64,000 bases of DNA from Dermatemys mawii (GCA_007922305.1 ML677387.1:1616345-1680344), one strand, 5' to 3'; shown: positions 22,991 through 49,307, counted from the first letter of the stretch. Notes: a model not told the origin generated them from the letters alone. Program-made: numbers and translations.

Positions 22991-25900
22991 GATAAGAGTT
23001 ATATTACTTTTTGGCACTAACAAACGTTATCAGTCTATGTAGCTGGCACATTTTATGTAAAGTAGGTCAGTTTTGTCTGTCCATTGCTTCCTCCCTCCAC
23101 AGCCTCCGTATGCATTAACAACAAAGAGATGAGAGTCAGTAGCAAACGACCTTTTCTTCACAGCTGTTGAAAGGGGGACTGGTAAAGCAAGTGTATTCAG
23201 TCACAGGATTTGGTTTGTTCTACTGTTGAGGGATACAGCTGTCTGAAATCTAACCCTAAAAGAAAGGAGCAGTAATTTCTCTCTGATAACCTTCAAAAGC
23301 CCTGTTTTGCTGGTTGGAGGTGAGCAGGCAGGACTGAGGCTGTTTTATACATAGCCGAAGGACAGGAACAAGGTTGGCTATGCTACTTTTAGAATTGGGC
23401 ATCTCCTCTGTTTTGTGCTCTCTGCTCCCAAGGACAGAAGCAAGATGAGAACAAGAGGCTGAATCATGGGCTTTACTGAAAAAAACTCTTCTCCTTACTG
23501 CAAGTGACTCATTTAGAAGCAACTCTCCCTGCCCATGAACAAGGCGGCGCTTCTAGTTGGTGCCACTTTTTAGTTCTGTTTTCTCCTTTAATGCCTGTGC
23601 ACTCCAGTGGCCTTTTGTAAAATGCCAAGGGTTCCTCTTGGGAATTATGACAACAGCTTTACTTCGCCACGAAGTCAGATCCCCCACCCCCAGATCTCCC
23701 TCGCACATAACCACAACCACCAGAGATTTACTTTTGTATTGACTGGAAAAGACATTCAATAACCATTTGAAATGCATTTAAATTTTTTACACAAAGTGCA
23801 TAATGTGACGTGCTGGTCATGACTGTATGTCGTGTTACAAACATACCTCCAGGAGATGCGATAGGAATCCAGGAGCTTAGCCCTGCAGCTCATCACTGCC
23901 CACAGCCAGGTGTGAGTACAGCGTCTTAGTTCTTTGGGAGGGGGCAGGGTTGGGGAATACAAAATGCATTTAAATAGTGCAAATAAGACACACAAGAAAA
24001 CAAGCAAGCTCATTGCACTGTACAGAGCAAAGTTAGCAGGAGGGGGACTATGGTAGTGCCCACTTCCAGACCCCAGCCCAGAGACCCTATCACACACCCT
24101 CACAGCATTTGTTCTCCCTTGCTCAAGGGAATCCACACGCTAAGGGGTTAGTTTAGTCCATTGTTTACCGTGTACATCTTTGGTTACGAGAGATTTATCA
24201 TTTTAGCATCTCTGCCCTAGAAGTTACCCTTACAGTGCTTCTCACAGCAATCGTTAAGCCATGGCTGTGCAGCAAAGGGCACTATGGTTTCACCGACAGG
24301 GTCATCCACCTTTCGTGAATGTGGCTCTAATGTCACAACACCTGTTCATAGAGAAGAGGTGGGTTGATGGTGCCAGATGCTCCCCTCTCTGAGTTCAGAG
24401 TGGTACAATGGTAGCCTCTCTGAACTCAGCAGTGTGGAGGAGGAGAGCGTTCGGCCCATGGATCGCTCCGAAAGCCTCTTCCACCCCCACTATTCATCCA
24501 CGCTCAAGTGCAGCTATTTTTTCTGCTAATGAGGTCTTGGCTGAATGCTTTGCTAAGGAATTGGCCATGCAATTGGTCTGTCCTTAGCCCCCTGCTGCAG
24601 TTACTGCACAGTTTCTCACAATACAGATAGAGGCTTACAATTCCCATCTGCTTCCATAACAAACACTTTCCCCCCTTATACAGTGAGATCACACTGTGGG
24701 AAACATGCAGGCCTCGTGAAAGGAGTTCTATTTGGCCGCCCACTGCAACATAATTCTACAGGCATGATTCAGCTCGGGTGTCTTAGGGGAGCTCTCCACT
24801 CAAAAGCAAAGCTGTAGCTTGACAGATGAGGCTGTCACACGATTACTGACATGCCATCTTTTTAAAGAAACAGGCAGGTAAGTAGACCTCCTCCAGTCTG
24901 CTCAACATGCTACCCACCCTGGGCGTGAAGAACAGAGACAAACGGGGATGAGAGAAGGCGTGTAAGAAAACCAAACACTCAACAGCTGTCAGACTCCATT
25001 CCCCAAAAGGTTGGACTACTGTGCCTCTCTAGTGCTCATGGCATCTTAGAAGGCCCAGAGACACCTCATTCCCTCTTTGCTCACTCAGCAAACTCCTGTA
25101 GTTCTACTTCTGTAGCATGGCATGTGCCCAGGGCATTAAAGGCGGTTTCACATTTGTTCACTAACCAGGAGTCAATAAAAGGTCCTGAAATCTCCAGCAC
25201 CAGATTCTGACCACCTCTCTCCAGTATTTATACTTGGAACAGCTAGTATTGCAACTTACGAGACAGTCAGACTAGTCAGATGAATGATGTTGGAGTGAGC
25301 GATCCCATGGGTGTCACAATGGGCACAGGGGCAAGTCCATAGTGGGTATTTTAGGAGAAGGGTGTTCTGCCTTGATTTCCACCCCAAAGTGAGAAAAATC
25401 TCCCAGTGCTCCAGGCAGCAGCAGGTACGTGGGAAGCAGCATGCAGGATATAGTAGCAGCAGAGCAGAGGAAGGCAGAGGAAAATCCGGGCTTTCCAGGT
25501 GAGTAGTCACTTGGGGTGCATCTAGGGAAGCAACAGGAAAGGGCACACAGCTTACAAGGAAGCAGGGTTTATGCAGCAATAAAGCCTGAGTGCATGAGGG
25601 AATGTACCATGTAGGTGAGACCACTCCCACCTAAGCCAGTAACACATCTCAGGTCATTTCCTAATGCACAGGAGTCATATCGCAGAGTTGTCACTGTGCC
25701 AGCCTTTGGCAGTTTAGTCAGGGTTCTAACACAAGCCTAGAAGCCAGGGGCTGCTTGTTTCATAGCAATACCGGAGTTCTGTCTCCAGTAGCATTCATCC
25801 AGTACTAAGTTCACTTATACACCATCCTGGGTAAATAATAAAGTTCTAGAGGCTGAGGAAAGAGAGTGATTGGGCAGAAAAAGAGTCCAGTTTCATTCTC

Positions 25901-26867
25901 TTAACACCTTGGGGTCTATTCCTAGGGAGAAGATTTTCTTTCTGTATGGCACTGATGAGACAATTACTGGGTTTTCTTTCTAGCTTTAAAAAAAGGATGT
26001 TGAAAAACTGGGAGTGTTCAGACAAGAGCTATAGGAATGATTCAGGGACTGGAAAACATCTTGCAATGAGAGCAGTCAATGTAGTTTAATCAAAGAAAAG
26101 GTTAAGAGGTAGACTGTGATCAAGTCACAAGTACCTTCCTAGGGAGGAGATGGGATACAAGAGGGCTTTTTAAGCTAGCAGACTAAGGCATCACTAGATC
26201 GGTTAGCTGGGAGTAAAAGCTAGACACATTCAAAACAGAAGGCCCATTTATTTTTTAAACACGGAGGGTTCATGGACTGGAACAGCTTCCCAAAGGTGAT
26301 AGAGCCTCCCTCACTCAGAATCTTTCAACCAAGACTGTGTCTTTTTATAAAGACTTCCTCTAGCTCAACCACAAGTTATGGGTCCTGATGCAGGAATCAC
26401 TGAATGAAATGCTCAGAGCTGGGATTTGGAGGAGGTCGGATATTCTGGCTTTAACCTGTGGAACTGCCACTGACCAGACCCAGTGGGACTGAACATGTGA
26501 GAGAGTCCCTGGGCCTCTCAGCTGAATGACTCCATTAAAGCACAAGTTACTCAGCTTTCTCACTGCCCAAGCACAGCGAGGAGCATGAATGCTACAGAGT
26601 TAGATTTTAAAAGTCCCTTCAGTTTTAGTTACAGCCCTGGGAACATTCATAACCTGACAGACAGTATCACTGGACTTGTCTAAGGCACAGTGCTGTAAAA
26701 TGGAATGGACCTAGGTGAGACAGCTACGTCCTTAACACCCATTCCCAAGTGAAGCAAGAATTATTTCACAGTAAGCGTGTCCACGGCTGTCAGTTTCACT
26801 GTGAGGTGTTTCAAAGACAAGGTAACTTACATCAAGTCGCCAGAAGGGTGCAGCTGGTCATCTGACT
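22991..26867. other. Convergent tail region between PLPP5 and DDHD2
   Basis: Includes the DDHD2 3'UTR (minus strand) of unknown length. A minus-strand AATAAA at 26247-26252 is a candidate end about 0.6 kb after the stop. I see no protein gene in the remaining 3 kb; the small frames have no known domain. Confidence 0.6.
26247..26252 (-). promoter_or_regulatory. DDHD2: Candidate DDHD2 polyadenylation signal
   Basis: TTTATT on the plus strand reads AATAAA on the gene strand, about 0.6 kb downstream of the DDHD2 stop. Other distal sites cannot be excluded. Confidence 0.4.
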
Positions 26868-40348
<13,481 letters not shown>

Positions 40349-41079
40349 TGCACTGCCTAAATGAATAAACAGACGGAGACAGAATAAACAGGAGGAGAAC
40401 AACACTAGATTTTTATTTTTAAAAGGTCTTCAGTTATTTACTAAAACTGGAAGGAGAAACACATAAGTGTGGCCCTCCCAAGACCTGCATGTTTCTGTGA
40501 AAATAAGGCAGACTGAATGGCAAACTGCTACAAATGAGAGACCACCAGCTGCAAAGATAACTTACTTGTTACAGGCTTATTATTGTCTTAATCCAAAATG
40601 TATCCGTCAGACTGAATTGACAAGCCCCAGGACAGATAAGTCTGATACAATTTTGGCTCAGCTGACTCCACCACAGAAAGTCTGAAAGATGAGGATTCCA
40701 CCGTGGCTTTACAATAAAATAGCTGCAGAGACAATAAGAGAACCTGTTAGAAAATAGCAAATGCAATCAAAAGTCTGATGAAAAACCACCAGGCAGCATA
40801 CCTAGAACAATACTCAGGAGTCGTGCCCACAGAAAGATATTTTACGATGAGCTGGAATTAATGCTTTAGGATTTGTCACTACAGTTCAGTTGTGCTTCAC
40901 ACATCCCTGATTTCGGATACTTGTGCTGCTTGAGTTTACTATTTTAGAAAGACAGTGAGTTTTTCTCCACTAAACATTTTGGGATTTGACAGCATGCAAA
41001 ATCCAATTGGGAAAACTTGCCTGCTGCTATAGCAAAAGTCTCACATACTTTTAGAAAATCAAGGGTTTCTGGGAAAATC

Positions 41080-41795
41080 CACCTATCCTTCCCAATTTTA
41101 TTCTACTTGTACTTCCAAACATACTGAAACACCTTGCAGCAGGATGGTTACCTGCTCCTGCCCTGAGGGGCTCAAAATAGCCCTGCAGAGGCCTGTGGCT
41201 ATGGTAAAGAAGCTGTGAAAGGCTGATTGGTGAAGCAGCCACAGCTGTGGCTGGGTCAGCTAGGGCCCAGCTGGCCCTTATAAAAGGCTATGAGCCAGGA
41301 GCTCAGGCAAGTCTCTCTTCAGTTTTAGAAGGAGCAGGACCTAATTGCTTGCAGAAAGGTAATGGGGTATGAAGCAGGGCTGGGGAAAGGCCAGGGGTGC
41401 TCTAGGCTGGCAACTCCCCAAGCTAGAGGGCCTGGTCCAAGGCTCATAGAAGTACTGAGTGGTAGAGAAAGGCAGCTGGCTCAAATCTCCTAGCCTGTGG
41501 TGACTGGCTCTTACACTACAGTCTGCTCCAGGGAGCAGGGCTTGATGATGACTGGTAGTAGCCCAGACTAAAGCAAGGTGGGGATTAGAGGGTTGGGGAT
41601 TCCCCAAAGAGAGGAGACCCAGAGGCAGAGTGTGGGGGTATTGCCAGGAAGCAGCACTGGGGAGCAGGGAGGTACATAGGGCCAGCAGCAAGCAGGACCT
41701 TGGCCTGCAGAGGGTGCTCCTCATTGGAAAGAGCTACCTCCTGGATGACCAGCAGGAGGTGCTGCAAGGGTGAGTTGTTGCCCGGCTACACACCT
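41080..41795 (+). mobile_element. Possible LTR of a gypsy-type retrotransposon upstream of DDHD2
   Basis: A block with promoter-like structure: inverted CCAAT (ATTGG) at 41226-41230, TATA-like TTATAAAAGG at 41278-41287, then GC-richer sequence. Its style resembles chelonian retrotransposon LTRs as I remember them. A TG start near 41164 and a CA end near 41790 are possible, but no target duplication is evident. The borders are approximate. Confidence 0.4.
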
Positions 41796-41984
41796 ATTTT
41801 GACAAAAAGCATGACTACAAAATTGTAGTGGTAATTGAAGTGGAAAGAAATGTCAGGAATCTTATGTAACACTAGAATACAGGAACCATAAGGATATTGA
41901 TAGGAAAGGGGTCCAAAACAAATGTCTGCTGATTTTCTTTACTTCCAAAGTGTATTTCCTTTAACTTTCTATAACCTCTTCCAT

Positions 41985-42172
41985 GTGAGAATCTCAAAGG
42001 CATTTACAAACAGTTAACTTGTTCTTGCAGCACCCCAGCCGGTAACTGAATGGTAGACACATTGTAAAGATGTGAAAACAGAGAGAAGTTAAACGAGGTG
42101 TCCAAAACTACACAGCGAGTCAGTGACAGAGTTAGGATCCTGGCTCCCAGACCTGTGCTTCAAAACTATCTC
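41985..42172 (+). repeat. MIR/CORE-like interspersed repeat
   Basis: Contains CTCAAAGGCATTTACAAACA, GAGAGAAGTTAAACGAGGTG and ACACAGCGAGTCAGTGACAG followed by TCCTGGCTCCCAG. All are worn forms of a widespread amniote repeat. Confidence 0.6.
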
Positions 42173-42789
42173 ACCTTATCACAGAAAAGAAACTCTCTTC
42201 TTATTTTCTTAATTTGAGAAGACCTTATGAAGTTCACTTGGGATCAAAATGCAGGCCTGAGTCTTACAGCTAGATCCTCAATTGTATAAATTCACCTTTA
42301 GCATCAGCTTGCAAAAACAGATTTTTACAACACTCCTATTGTCTTAGTTTTTATATAAAATAAAAAATTCAAGAAACTCTCTTCTCTAACAGAGTGCAGG
42401 CCCCTGCAGTGCTTGCAACCAGATAATGCAACACTGCTACTGTCTGAGAGTGAAACTGACTGACTGACTACTCAGTTTGTATCGCCCTCCCTCTGGGACA
42501 GCAGAGAGTCTAAACAAACAGCATAAATAAAAAGCCAAACGGATTTTCAAAATCCTCTCTCCAATCTGACTCAAAAAAGGTTTCAGTGGAAACGTGCACT
42601 CTCACCCGCAGTTAGAAACCCAAACCCTGCTGCAGTGACACTGACTACAAGGTGCCCAGCAGAAAACAGGGCCCATGTGAAAGGTCCCCACATCTTTCCC
42701 ACACAGGTGTAGGTCTGTGGGGGAGGAGGGTATAGAAGAAACACCACACTCATACAAAGCAAACCTGCACAAAACCAGAGAGCTGGCAC

Positions 42790-42973
42790 CCAGTGCTGGG
42801 CAGGGATGGTGTCCCTAGCCCCTGTTTGCCAGAAGCTGGAAAGGGGTGACAGGGGATGGATCAATTGATAATTCCCTGCCCTGTTCATTCCCTCTGGGGC
42901 ACCTGGCACTGGCCACTGTCAGGCTACGGGGCTAGATGGGCCATTGCTCTGACCCAGTAGGGCCATTCTTATT
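42790..42973 (+). repeat. CR1-type LINE 3' tail
   Basis: Same family as 1590-1771: CCCTCTGGGGCACCTGGCAC, GGGCTAGATGGGCCATTGCT, CTGACCCAGTAGGGCC and a TTCTTATT end. Confidence 0.82.
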
Positions 42974-43107
42974 AAACTCCTCGGGCACCGGCAACCACTG
43001 CCCCCTTTTTCTCCATCACTCTCTGCTGATGCCAGCTATTTCCACCAGATGGCCCATCATCCCCCTCTCCCCCAAGGCCCTACTCCCACCCATTGTCCTC
43101 CCTCCAG

Positions 43108-43507
43108 NNNNNNNNNNNNNNNNNNNNNNNNNNNNNNNNNNNNNNNNNNNNNNNNNNNNNNNNNNNNNNNNNNNNNNNNNNNNNNNNNNNNNNNNNNNNN
43201 NNNNNNNNNNNNNNNNNNNNNNNNNNNNNNNNNNNNNNNNNNNNNNNNNNNNNNNNNNNNNNNNNNNNNNNNNNNNNNNNNNNNNNNNNNNNNNNNNNNN
43301 NNNNNNNNNNNNNNNNNNNNNNNNNNNNNNNNNNNNNNNNNNNNNNNNNNNNNNNNNNNNNNNNNNNNNNNNNNNNNNNNNNNNNNNNNNNNNNNNNNNN
43401 NNNNNNNNNNNNNNNNNNNNNNNNNNNNNNNNNNNNNNNNNNNNNNNNNNNNNNNNNNNNNNNNNNNNNNNNNNNNNNNNNNNNNNNNNNNNNNNNNNNN
43501 NNNNNNN
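43108..43507. other. Assembly gap of 400 N
   Basis: Unknown sequence flanked on the right by a very G-rich stretch. No reading frame crossing it should be trusted. Confidence 0.98.
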
Positions 43508-43900
43508 GGGGGGGAAGAAGCCCCCAAAGCGGGGCGGCCCAAGGGGGGAGGAGTCAGGCCCCCAAGGGGGGCTGCGGGGCAGGCTTCAAGAGAGAAGAGG
43601 GTGTTTAGACGACCCCAAGGCGCGGGGGGGGGGGGATTAGAGGGGCCAAAGAGCAGGGTGGCTTCTGGCCCTGCCCCTCGGTGCCCCGTGCCCCCATCCC
43701 AGCCCTGGGGCCTTGCACTGTCTCTCTGCCCTTCGGCCGCGCTTGGGTTGGTCCCAAGGAATCATTTTTTCAGTGTGGGGGTTGCCCCTCTAGTCCCCTT
43801 TAATATCCATGAGCACCTTGGGGGGAGGGGAGAGCTCGGAAGAGGGGGTGGGGGGCTAGAGGGGCCGGGGAGGAGAGATTAGAGAAGGGGGACTAGAGAG
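43508..43900 (-). promoter_or_regulatory. GC-rich region, possible DDHD2 CpG-island promoter or first exon
   Basis: Contains long G runs, CGGGGCGGCCC, GGCGCGGGG and CTTCGGCCGCGC. It is the only GC-rich block between DDHD2 and BAG4, and DDHD2 lacks a visible exon 1, so this is the best place for it. That assignment is by position only. The G runs could also be a low-complexity repeat. Confidence 0.4.
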
Positions 43901-46900
43901 AGCGGTGGGTACAGAGCAGGGCCATGCAGGGTGTGTTCTGCTGTCTAATCACTGCTTTGGTTGCATCAGGCTGCTGTTTACAAGAGCTCATGGAGAAGGG
44001 TCCTTGGGAAGCATTGAGGATGTGGAGGCGCAGTCCTGGTCCCCAGCGGGATTTCATGTAAGTGTCACTCTTGGTTACACACAGCTGAGGGAGACATAAA
44101 GACAGGAGGATGTACGTACATGTGTTTGTGTGCGCACACACGGGTGAGCATACAGCACTGCTGGATCAGACAGTGAAAGTTAACACATCAGATGTCGGCA
44201 AGGGGTGTAGATACTAGAAATACCTTGATTTAATTAGATACAATGTGTATTTCATTTATTCATATTTATAAACCTTTCAAGTGCCTTTCCCATGCTCTGT
44301 GCATTCATCCCATAAATTAAAATATACAATACAAGATAATATATAAAGGATTGCATATATAAATAAATATCTACTCCACTATCCCTTGGCCAGCTCCCCT
44401 CTCAAAAAAACTGGGGAAAAAGAGAGTAAAATACACATTGCAGAATTTCTGGCCTATGTATTATAATTTTTATAATATAACTATTTCCTAGCGGTTCCAT
44501 TTCATATCAGCTGGCATGAAACTATATCTCAGCTATCCAATTGTTTAAACACAGTTTTAGGGGTAAAAGACTTTTCTTGGGACTGAGAGGGGAGAGCTCA
44601 CATGTTTTCATTTTTACATAATGTAAAGCTGCCCTAGTTTTATTTGTAAATGCTAATGGCTAAACTGCTATTGCTAATACATAGCAGCAAAACACAAACT
44701 TACTAAATGCAAATGTTAAACTAACCGCCAAACATCCCAACATTCAAATACTGTGGTTTGTACATGAAATGTAATTTGTCCCTCTTTTCCACCACACATA
44801 TCCAGTTAGAGGAAGCAGGCCAGTCTGAGAATACAAAAAGGTACACATTGCCTGGCTGTAAGCACAACCTGGTGATCACATATTCAAATCAAGGCATGCA
44901 GGACCCTTAATAATCGACCCTACTGGGACACAATATAAAGGAAAACAACAATTTTGTCCTGGAGGCTGCCAGTTTATTATAAAATGAGGCTCTGGGCTGC
45001 TGCGGTTGAGCCAGAACAGTTAATCCTTCTTGCATCAGACAGTGCTGTACCTTCAGCTGCTGAGTCTGCTGACTTGCTCAGCTGATTGTATTTCACATTC
45101 CACCAATCCTGTTGGGATGGGGGGAACACTGCGCTCTTTCTGGTTTGGTGCTGGGTCCCTTGTCCCCATCTCCTGGCTCTTTGTCTGTATTCACTCACTG
45201 TAACAATAGGAGAAAAGAGAAGCCATTCACTGTATACAAGCTGCTGTGTTGCAGAGCAGTTTATTACACAGAGGGCCACATGAAAGGGTTGTAGCTCTGT
45301 GTGCAATATAGATCAGTGGGACTTATTAGGCACTCACCAGGACCACATGTGGCCCAGAGATGTGTTGTGGGTGGACTGGCTTTATAACATGCTGTGTTTT
45401 AAATGTGTGAGGAACCTCTGTGTTCATGAAAGTGAGTGATGAATAGCTGGTTAGAGTCATGCATAGTGCGGGAAAGTGCAGTGTATAAGGTTCTACCACA
45501 CAACTTGGCCAGTGCATATTAATCTTGATCCTCAGCACCTTTTCTTATGCCAGTCTGGGTATCTGCACACATGCGCACAGCTCTAGTGGGTACGTGTAGC
45601 AGGTGGCACGAATTAATTCAAAAGGTGACTGCCAGCCCAAGCCTTTGAAGCCAAAGCAATTGAGGAGATCATAGCAAATCTGATTTCAGGGTTTCAGCTA
45701 GTCACTTTGTTTATGGCATGGAATCTTTGTGTTCCTACAACTAGCCTGCATGGCAGCCTCAGAGGTTACCATATTCTATATGCCAACTGCCTGCCACCCC
45801 CAAAGCAAATGAACACTTCAGAGCGTGATCTCCAGTCAGTGCCATAAGACATTTCTTTAACTTTTATTTTTCAAAATCTAATGTGTGCAGTGTGTCTTAT
45901 CTATACAACCTAGTACCTTAACATGAATAGGATTGTGCGTATTTCTAAAGATGGTGGTTTTTGAAATGGTAAGTAAATTGGAAGGGTTTTGTCTTTGTAG
46001 GGAGACTGAAAGTGCTTTTTACTTGAGCTTCTGTTTCCAGAGGTGGATTTATGAGACAAGGTTGTTGTATGGGTGGCAAAGGCACCATCACTGTAGATTA
46101 GTAGCCCATTCTGGCCTCGCTGGCTGTGGTTTTACCAGCAGCATGGGACTGAATGCTCTACTGTTTGAATTCTTTGTGATAATGATTGTACATTTCCATA
46201 CTGTCTTTCATTTAGAAGGGTCACGAAGTGCCTTACAAACACATACACAGAGATCACTTCACTTACCTCTGTAGTGCAACAGGACAGTGTGCACTCTAAC
46301 AGTTTTAAGGCAAGACATGAAGAATAGAGTCTGGTTGAACTGAAGAAGAATTTAAGACAGCAGAATATAACTACCAGAGTAGGACAAGGGCACTGGGGAT
46401 AATTCTTTTGAAAAGTGATACGGAAGGATCAGAGTTTACATTTTGTCTGCAAGACAGCTAGCTACTACCAATAACACAGTACTCCTATTTTCTGTGGGCC
46501 ACTCATTTAGTATCCAAAAGCACCTTCTACTGTACCACCATTGCCAGCTTGGTGTATTCCTCGCAGGTCTCCCCTCCAAGTGTTGACTCAGTTTGACCCC
46601 ACTTAGTTTGTGAGAGTTGTGGAGGCTAGAAACTGCAGCAGGGATCCAGGTAGGCTGAATGTCATTCTATCACTTGGAATTTTCTACAGGCCAGAAAATG
46701 GGAGGGTGTACCTTAATGTGCCCTAGAGCTATCCATTGTCCACCTTCCCCTATAACAAATGAAAGCTGCCATCTGCCCAGTGGATAAAGGCACGCTGCTG
46801 TTTGGCTAAGAGTGTAATCTACCACTAATGCCTTTCCACAGAGCTGTTCGGTAACTAAGCTTGCTGAAAGGATAAACTAACATTTCAGCCCTCTTTTGAA

Positions 46901-47859
46901 ACAGGACATTTTCATTCCCCTTACCTGTTTTAATATGAATATACTACACTCCTCCAAACCTTTCCACTAAATTTTGTGAAGTCACACACAGTGGGTTACA
47001 AACCCTAGAAGAGGGCATCATATTCCAAAAGGCTAGCCAATAGCTATCCAGCCACAGGCAGTTACAAACAATAGAGGTTTGCAGGCCACATTACCTATCA
47101 TTTTTGTTGGAGGTTCAGCTTTTTAATTTAAAAAAGAAAAAGCCCCATCTCCTCCTCTGACTGTCAGATCCCCAAATACCATGCACGTTCTTGGACTGTT
47201 CCCTCGCAATGTATACACTTATGTCATTCTTGTCCTGTGTCAGCCGTAATCAACCTTTGTCCCAGTCCATAGAGCACTGTGGATTATAAAGCAGTTGAAT
47301 GTGCATGTTGTTCTTCAGCACTGGCTCACCCCATTATTATGTTATCTATTAGCTGGTGAGGCAGTCCAGAATTGCTCTATGATCCTGTATTATCAGAAAT
47401 CTTCAGTTAAAGCTGACTGGTGACTAAGAGTTGCGTACCACGTGAGAGAATTCTGGAAATCACTGTTAGAGAAATTGGACTGTAGGAAGCACAGCAATTT
47501 TGTTTTTAATGTGGCTTTTAATAAAAGGAAACCAGAAGCTAAAGAGTAAGTTCTGTGAATCTCAAATTCTTATTGAATCTAATCACAGCTTCATCTCCTC
47601 ACTTACCTGTAAATAAGTAACTGCTATAGAGCCTACACTTAGAATATAATATCCTCAGAGAAAAGCAGCACAAAGGCTGAGGTGCAGCTACAATTCTAAA
47701 CCCATTTGTTTTTTTAAAAACCCCTCTATTCTCGAGAAACAATCCTGTCCTATTTCCCGAACTGTGTGTGCATTTCAGAGCTATAACTTCATGCACCAAC
47801 TGCTTTCACTTGGATTCAGATGAATAACAATGGCCCTCCATTTGGCAAAGCAAGTCATC

Positions 47860-47992
47860 ATATGCTGCAGTTCCATTGACTTTAACGAGACTTAAGCAGA
47901 TGGTTTAAGCATGTGTTTAAGTCCATCTCTGTTCAGTAAAGCACAAACATCTGCTTACGTACTATACTGAATTGGGGCCTATTAAAAACTGA
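47860..47992. repeat. Old amniote repeat with CTTAAGCACATGCTTAAG-like motifs
   Basis: TTCCATTGACTTTAACGAGA, then TTAAGCAGATGGTTTAAGCA and an ATTGGGGCCTATT end. This resembles a short repeat common in reptiles and birds whose family I cannot name. Confidence 0.4.
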
Positions 47993-48065
47993 GCTTGGAG
48001 GATACATAAGACTCTGAAATAGCGAGGCTTCCTCTCCCATCACTAAGCTTAACTACATTTAAAAT

Positions 48066-48147
48066 CAGAGGGGTAGCCGTGTTAGTCTGGATCTGCAAAA
48101 GCAACAGAGTCTTGTAAGGTGCTACAAGACTCTTTGTCGCTTTTACT
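48066..48147 (+). mobile_element. Truncated tRNA-derived SINE with 8-bp target duplication
   Basis: GGGGTAGCCGTGTTAGTCTG is the 5' signature of the common chelonian tRNA-derived SINE. The 8-mer TTTAAAAT flanks it at 48058-48065 and 48148-48155. The body is much shorter than usual. Confidence 0.8.
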
Positions 48148-48506
48148 TTTAAAATGATCATAACACAACAAATCCTCTGTCCATTTCTTGTTCACTCATC
48201 TCAATGTTCAGATCATTCTGAAAAAAGATAAGTCTTCTCCCCTCCTGATATAGCTACCCATTCTGTATCACACTTCTTTCAGGCACTGTTCATAAAGTGA
48301 GCCTCTTTGCAGCATAGGCCCAAGGGTACAGAGTGGCAGGAGATGAGACTGAAAACACAGACTTTGCAAGTCTCTTGAATTTGCGCTCCCTGACTTCTTG
48401 ATGAGCTTAGTGTCCTGTTCCATGTTGTCATCATTATGATGTCATCACTTTGAAAAGCAGTTTCAAAGTGTTTGCTAGCACTAAACAACTTAATTGGCAC
48501 TCTCAG

Positions 48507-48585
48507 GTCTAGGTCTACTTGGTCCTGCCTCAGCACAGAAGCTGGACTTGATGACCTCTTGAGGCCCCTTCTGTTGTCAGAAGCT
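48507..48585 (+). repeat. CR1 3'-region fragment
   Basis: TACTTGGTCCTGCCTCAGCA and GCTGGACTTGATGACCTCTT correspond to the CR1 phrases just before its 3' tail. Confidence 0.65.
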
Positions 48586-48677
48586 ACCAGTATGGTGCTC
48601 TGCTCTTGTTCAATGATGATATCAGTCGGCTGCGTGCGTGTTCCCTCTGTGTTCTGCCCAGCCTCTGCACAGATAGC

Positions 48678-49307
48678 TGACACAGCGGACCCCGAGAGAA
48701 CCACTGAAGACCACAGACTAGTAAGGTATGAAGGAACCCGGCCAGATTTATTGTCAAATGAAACACAGTCTCTAGCTCGCTGGATTAGATATCAACGGGT
48801 CTGCTAGTACATATGTGCCCCCAGACAATAGTTGCAGCTCCACTGCCCCCTCGACTGAACAAAGATATGGACTCGAAGACCTATTTTTATACAGCGCAGG
48901 ACAGATTACTCCTCCCTACTGATGCATTAAGGTACAGCCCCTTTACTCATGAGGGTGCTATCTCTCCCCTTTGAACATGTTGGTTCAAACAAACATATCT
49001 ATCCATCATGCTGTCCTTTTGACCCTATCTTTGGGATACACCTGGCTGTTCCCTGTTATCTCTGTGAAGTGTCCTCGTATCGGGATGTCCAGGTGTCATC
49101 TTGGCACAAGTTCCTCTTATTACTACTTATGTTATTAACATGTGCTTTCTAGCAGTCCTTTTCTTGCCAACTTCTGTAATTAGGGCCTGCCTCTGGCTCA
49201 CAGCCCAGCTTTTGTTTAGTCATGCCTGGAAGTACTTTGGTTCAGGCTTCAGGCCTCATGCTAGGCCTCTGATACAAGAGTTTGTTTCAGGGCCTCATCT
49301 TACTACA
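48678..49307 (-). mobile_element. Solo LTR of an endogenous-retrovirus type element
   Basis: Read on the minus strand, the block starts TGTAGTAAGATGAGGCC and ends CCGCTGTGTCA, giving TG...CA ends. A TATA-like TATAAAAATAG lies at 48881-48891 and AATAAA at 48747-48752, about 135 bases later, the usual U3/R layout. U5 of about 70 bases follows. No gag, pol or env coding is seen beside it, so it appears to be a solitary LTR. No clear target duplication was found, so the left edge may shift by a few bases. Confidence 0.65.

Larger units (their letters stand above)
40357..43107. other. Upstream flank or first intron of DDHD2
   Basis: Lies between the first DDHD2 coding exon and the N gap. It holds the LTR-like block, the MIR/CORE fragment and a CR1 tail. 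The untranslated DDHD2 exon 1 could not be located. Confidence 0.6.

Noticed and set aside
42936..43882. Long frames across the 400-N gap
   Set aside because: Most residues are unknown; the rest comes from G-rich sequence.
45933..46274. 113-codon plus-strand frame between DDHD2 and BAG4
   Set aside because: No domain, no splice context and no counterpart expected in the syntenic interval.
48058..48155. Possible functional tRNA gene
   Set aside because: Only the 5' half resembles a tRNA; the flanking duplication shows it is a SINE.
48279..48704. 141-codon minus-strand frame
   Set aside because: It overlaps a CR1 fragment and the end of the solo LTR; open by chance.
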